A stretch of DNA of 64,000 nucleotides from JBGRPZ01 sp041725955 (lineage in GTDB: Bacteria; Bacteroidota; Bacteroidia; Bacteroidales; JBGRPZ01), in the NCBI GenBank assembly GCA_041725955.1, contig JBGRQE010000004.1:77253-141252 (forward strand), read 5' to 3'. Each line of letters begins with the position of its first letter. The stretch's first letter is position 1. The notes below the pieces were generated by a model. It was not told the DNA's origin. It made no database searches and worked only from the letters and a program-made list of their open reading frames with translations. The translations under genes were made by a program, and so were the position numbers. Shown one piece after another: positions 61,604 to 64,000 of the stretch.

Positions 61604-62896
61604 ATGAGTCAGATTATTGATATTCACGCAAGACAAATCCTTGATTCCAGAGGTAACCCAACTGTTGAAGTAGATGTAATTACCGAAAATGGTGTTATTG
61701 GCCGTGCTGCTGTTCCTTCTGGAGCATCAACTGGTGTGCATGAAGCTGTTGAACTTCGCGATGGTGACAAGAATACTTACCTTGGTAAAGGTGTGCTGAA
61801 AGCCGTGAATAACGTAAATACTGTTATAGCCGACGAACTACTTGGTTATGATGTTACTGAGCAAAATGAAATCGATCATAAAATGATTGAACTTGATGGT
61901 ACTCCTAATAAAGCTAAGCTTGGTGCTAATGCTATTCTTGGTGTATCTCTTGCTGTTGCTCATGCTGCTGCTCAAGAAACTAATCAACCTCTATTTAGAT
62001 ATGTTGGTGGTGTAAATGCAAACACTCTTCCTATTCCAATGATGAATATCATCAATGGTGGTTCTCATGCTGATAATAGCATCGACTTCCAGGAATTTAT
62101 GATTATGCCTGTAGGTGCTGAAACCTTTTCTCAGGCTATTCAAATGGGTGCTGAAGTATTCCACCATCTTAAAGCTGTTCTTAAAGAAAAAGGATATTCT
62201 ACCAACGTTGGTGATGAGGGAGGTTTTGCTCCAAACTTGAAATCTAATGAGGAAGCTGTTCAGGTTATCCTTACTGCTATCGAAAAAGCTGGTTATAAGC
62301 CTGGCGATGACATTTGTCTTGCTCTTGACCCTGCTTCTTCTGAATATTATGATAAAGAAGAAAAAGTATATCACCTTAAATGGTCTACCGGCGAAAAATT
62401 AACTCCTGCACAGATGGTTGAATTCTGGGCCGACTGGGTTAGTAAATATCCAATCATCTCTATTGAAGATGGTATGGACGAAGACGATTGGGATGGTTGG
62501 AAACTACTTACTGATGCAATTGGCGAGAAATGTCAGTTGGTTGGCGACGATTTGTTTGTTACCAATTCTAAGCGTTTAGCTATGGGTATCGATAAGGAAG
62601 TTGCAAACTCTATCCTTGTTAAGGTGAATCAAATTGGTTCTTTAACCGAAACTATCGATGCTGTTAACCTTGCATACAGAAATGGTTATACTGCTGTTAT
62701 GAGTCACCGTTCTGGTGAAACTGAAGATACTACTATTGCTGATCTTGCTGTTGCTCTAAACACTGGTTTAATCAAAACTGGTTCTGCAAGCCGTACCGAT
62801 CGTATCGCAAAGTATAATCAATTGCTTCGTATCGAAGAACTACTTGGTGATAACGCTCGTTACCTAGGTAAGTCTTTCAAATATGTGAAGAAATAA
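61604..62896 (+). CDS. eno: Enolase
   Basis: The 430-residue protein converts 2-phosphoglycerate to phosphoenolpyruvate. It shows ARQILDSRGNPTVEVDV, the VGDEGGFAPNL active-site loop, the metal ligand in SIEDGMDEDDWDGW and the VKVNQIGSLTET Lys, then MSHRSGETEDT. The start at 61604 is set by SQIIDIHARQ. An upstream in-frame ATA/TTG-type extension has no support. Confidence 0.98.
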   Translation: MSQIIDIHARQILDSRGNPTVEVDVITENGVIGRAAVPSGASTGVHEAVELRDGDKNTYLGKGVLKAVNNVNTVIADELLGYDVTEQNEIDHKMIELDGTPNKAKLGANAILGVSLAVAHAAAQETNQPLFRYVGGVNANTLPIPMMNIINGGSHADNSIDFQEFMIMPVGAETFSQAIQMGAEVFHHLKAVLKEKGYSTNVGDEGGFAPNLKSNEEAVQVILTAIEKAGYKPGDDICLALDPASSEYYDKEEKVYHLKWSTGEKLTPAQMVEFWADWVSKYPIISIEDGMDEDDWDGWKLLTDAIGEKCQLVGDDLFVTNSKRLAMGIDKEVANSILVKVNQIGSLTETIDAVNLAYRNGYTAVMSHRSGETEDTTIADLAVALNTGLIKTGSASRTDRIAKYNQLLRIEELLGDNARYLGKSFKYVKK

Positions 62897-62919
62897 TATT
62901 TCCTTAGATATACATGATT

Positions 62920-62948
62920 AAGCCGTCTGTGTTCAGACGGCTTTTTTT
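62920..62948 (+). terminator. Terminator of eno
   Basis: A perfect 10-bp stem pairs AAGCCGTCTG (62920-62929) with CAGACGGCTT (62934-62943), with a 4-base loop and T run to 62948. Confidence 0.92.
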
Positions 62949-63351
62949 ATACCATATTGACAACCAACCAAAGCCATAATAGTGAAGATAGTTTTATTAT
63001 TTGTTGTTTGTCTGATACTGTTACTATCCAGGCACAAGACAAATCATTTCCCGATTATATAGAGTGTGTAAAAACAGAACAAAAGCTTTGTCTCGAAGAA
63101 TATAAAAGGCCGAAAAGCTTTGATGTTAGAATCGAAATTCGATAGTTCTAGAAGAAGGGGAATCATGTGTATATATATTATCCCCTACAACATAAGACTG
63201 TAATATTTCATGGAATATTTTTCTCTAAGGTAAAGAGATCAAAAAGAAGGTTTCGTCGAACAGTCAAGAGTTTTGAGCTTAAAGATTAAGAGAATTCTGT
63301 ATATGTTATGTAATTGAATTTATATGCTATAGTTGGGAGAATTATAAAATC
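62949..63351. other. Gap between eno and the DUF4276 remnant
   Basis: Apart from the possible frameshifted small gene, I see no coding region in these 403 bases. One imperfect hairpin pairs GGGGA with TCCCC near 63160-63185. No tRNA or attachment-site-like repeat was found. Confidence 0.5.
62982..63145 (+). pseudogene. Possible frameshifted small secreted protein
   Basis: From a GTG at 62982 one frame reads MKIVLLFVVCLILL, a signal-peptide-like start, and then runs into a stop shortly after. The neighbouring frame continues from about 63024 as TIQAQDKSFPDYIECVK and stays open to a stop at 63145. A one-base shift near 63024 would join them into a protein of about 54 residues with a normal AQ-D signal cleavage site. 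No family is recognised. It may be a true frameshift, a sequencing error, or chance. Confidence 0.3.
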
Positions 63352-63894
63352 TTACGGTTTGCAAATCAGCTTTTCGGTCCAATTATTGAAATGTTTGCAG
63401 TTTTTCTTTAGGTAATCAATGCCAATGATTCCTGCAATGTCAGCTCCTGCACTAACTTTGTTATATTCAGGAATAAGTTCGATAATTCTTTTGGAGGGTG
63501 CTGTTTCTGGATTGTCGTTTATCAATTCAGCATTGCCATTCTTTGAATCTAGCAATTTTATAAGCTTTTCTATCGACTTGGAGTGATCAAAGTATTCCAA
63601 TTCCAATTCTTGAGGTTTAGAAAGAATCAAGCTTTCAAACTCATGTAACTGTATGTAAGGAATAAACCTTGAGTCGTTTATGTCTTCTTTAAATGCAATT
63701 TCCAGGTACTTTACCTTTTCATATGGGTTGGCAATTTTGATTGCATCTTGATATTTCGGAAAGCTTGTTGGAAGTGCATATAAATCGAACATAGTCGAAA
63801 AGCGGGCATTTGGGTCTGTGTCTTCTTTTAGCCAACATAAAATATCCTTCTTTGCTTTTTCGTAATTAATCAGCCCGCCTCTGTACTCTTTTCT
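63352..63894 (-). pseudogene. N-terminally truncated DUF4276 family gene
   Basis: The frame reads YRGGLINYEKAKKDILCWLK from 63885, then TMFDLYALPTSFP, FIPYIQLHEFESLI, ETAPSKRIIELIPEYNK and HFNNWTEKL, which matches DUF4276 in order and spacing. It ends normally at 63352. The first 70 or so residues, where the family has its VEGxTE-type acidic motif, are missing. An in-frame stop lies at 63895-63897, directly before the conserved part, and no recognisable N terminus occurs in any frame of the last 106 bases. Full members (about 200-220 residues) are often paired with an AAA ATPase in defence-associated pairs. A start at the Met at 63792 would give 146 residues, but probably not an active protein. 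Confidence 0.7.
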
Positions 63895-64000
63895 TTATAA
63901 ACATCCTTGCTTAGCTCTGATGAAATCTCCCCCTTGCCAATCAATTTCGAAATGGTTTGAATTTTCCCCGGCTTCCGCACCCGTATTCATGGGTAAGAGC

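Overview
The window is AT-rich DNA from a member of the Bacteroidota. Evidence for this is a TonB-dependent receptor paired with a DUF4249 lipoprotein, several proteins typical of the phylum (DUF2851, DUF4290, DUF6122, fused SecDF), two type IX secretion features (a PorE-like OmpA protein and a C-terminal sorting domain), a merged str/S10/spc/alpha ribosomal cluster without tuf or adk, and repeated promoters of the Bacteroidota form TAnnTTTG with a TTTG-like box about 20 bases upstream. Gene content would fit the Marinifilaceae/Marinilabiliales (for example Labilibaculum, Ancylomarina or Marinifilum relatives), but that level is inference. No rRNA, tRNA, intact insertion sequence, prophage or CRISPR array was seen.

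Layout. Bases 1-12.9 kb hold envelope and housekeeping genes: a partial TonB receptor with its lipoprotein, a methyltransferase, a rhomboid protease, a POT-type transporter, a helix-hairpin-helix membrane protein, an alanine/sodium symporter with an extra periplasmic domain, a K+ channel with an RCK domain, an orphan membrane protein, and prfA-pyrF. Bases 12.9-16.2 kb hold a small winged-helix regulator with an operator-like palindrome on its promoter, five exact-period 22-bp tandem repeats, and the set rny - 6S RNA - zapA - coiled-coil protein. Bases 16.4-25.7 kb hold DUF2851, DUF6122, a split ThrE exporter, purM, a decayed copy and an intact copy of a BspA-like secreted protein, a PorE-like protein and tatA. 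Bases 25.8-43 kb hold two cobalamin genes (cobQ and a cbiG-cobM fusion), a tail-fibre-like secreted protein, secDF, an ABC exporter pair, grpE-dnaJ, a DUF4290 gene with murA, and a UvrD/PcrA helicase.

Bases 43.4-61.5 kb are one long ribosomal array, from rpsL to rplQ, including fusA, secY, map, infA and rpoA. It ends in a strong terminator and is followed by eno. A putative structured RNA with its own promoter and terminator sits in the 650-bp gap before rpsL, and map appears to have an internal promoter that would give a leaderless mRNA. The last kilobase is decayed: a probable frameshifted small secreted protein and an N-terminally truncated DUF4276 gene.

The most interesting items are the putative RNA at 43146-43360, the 22-bp repeat array at 13433-13542, the degenerate retropepsin-like C-terminal domain of the PorE-like protein, the Cys-to-Asp substitution in MurA that predicts fosfomycin insensitivity, and the decayed BspA paralogue at 21101-21300. 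I did not see a clear-cut new multi-gene system. Most of the window is core genome.
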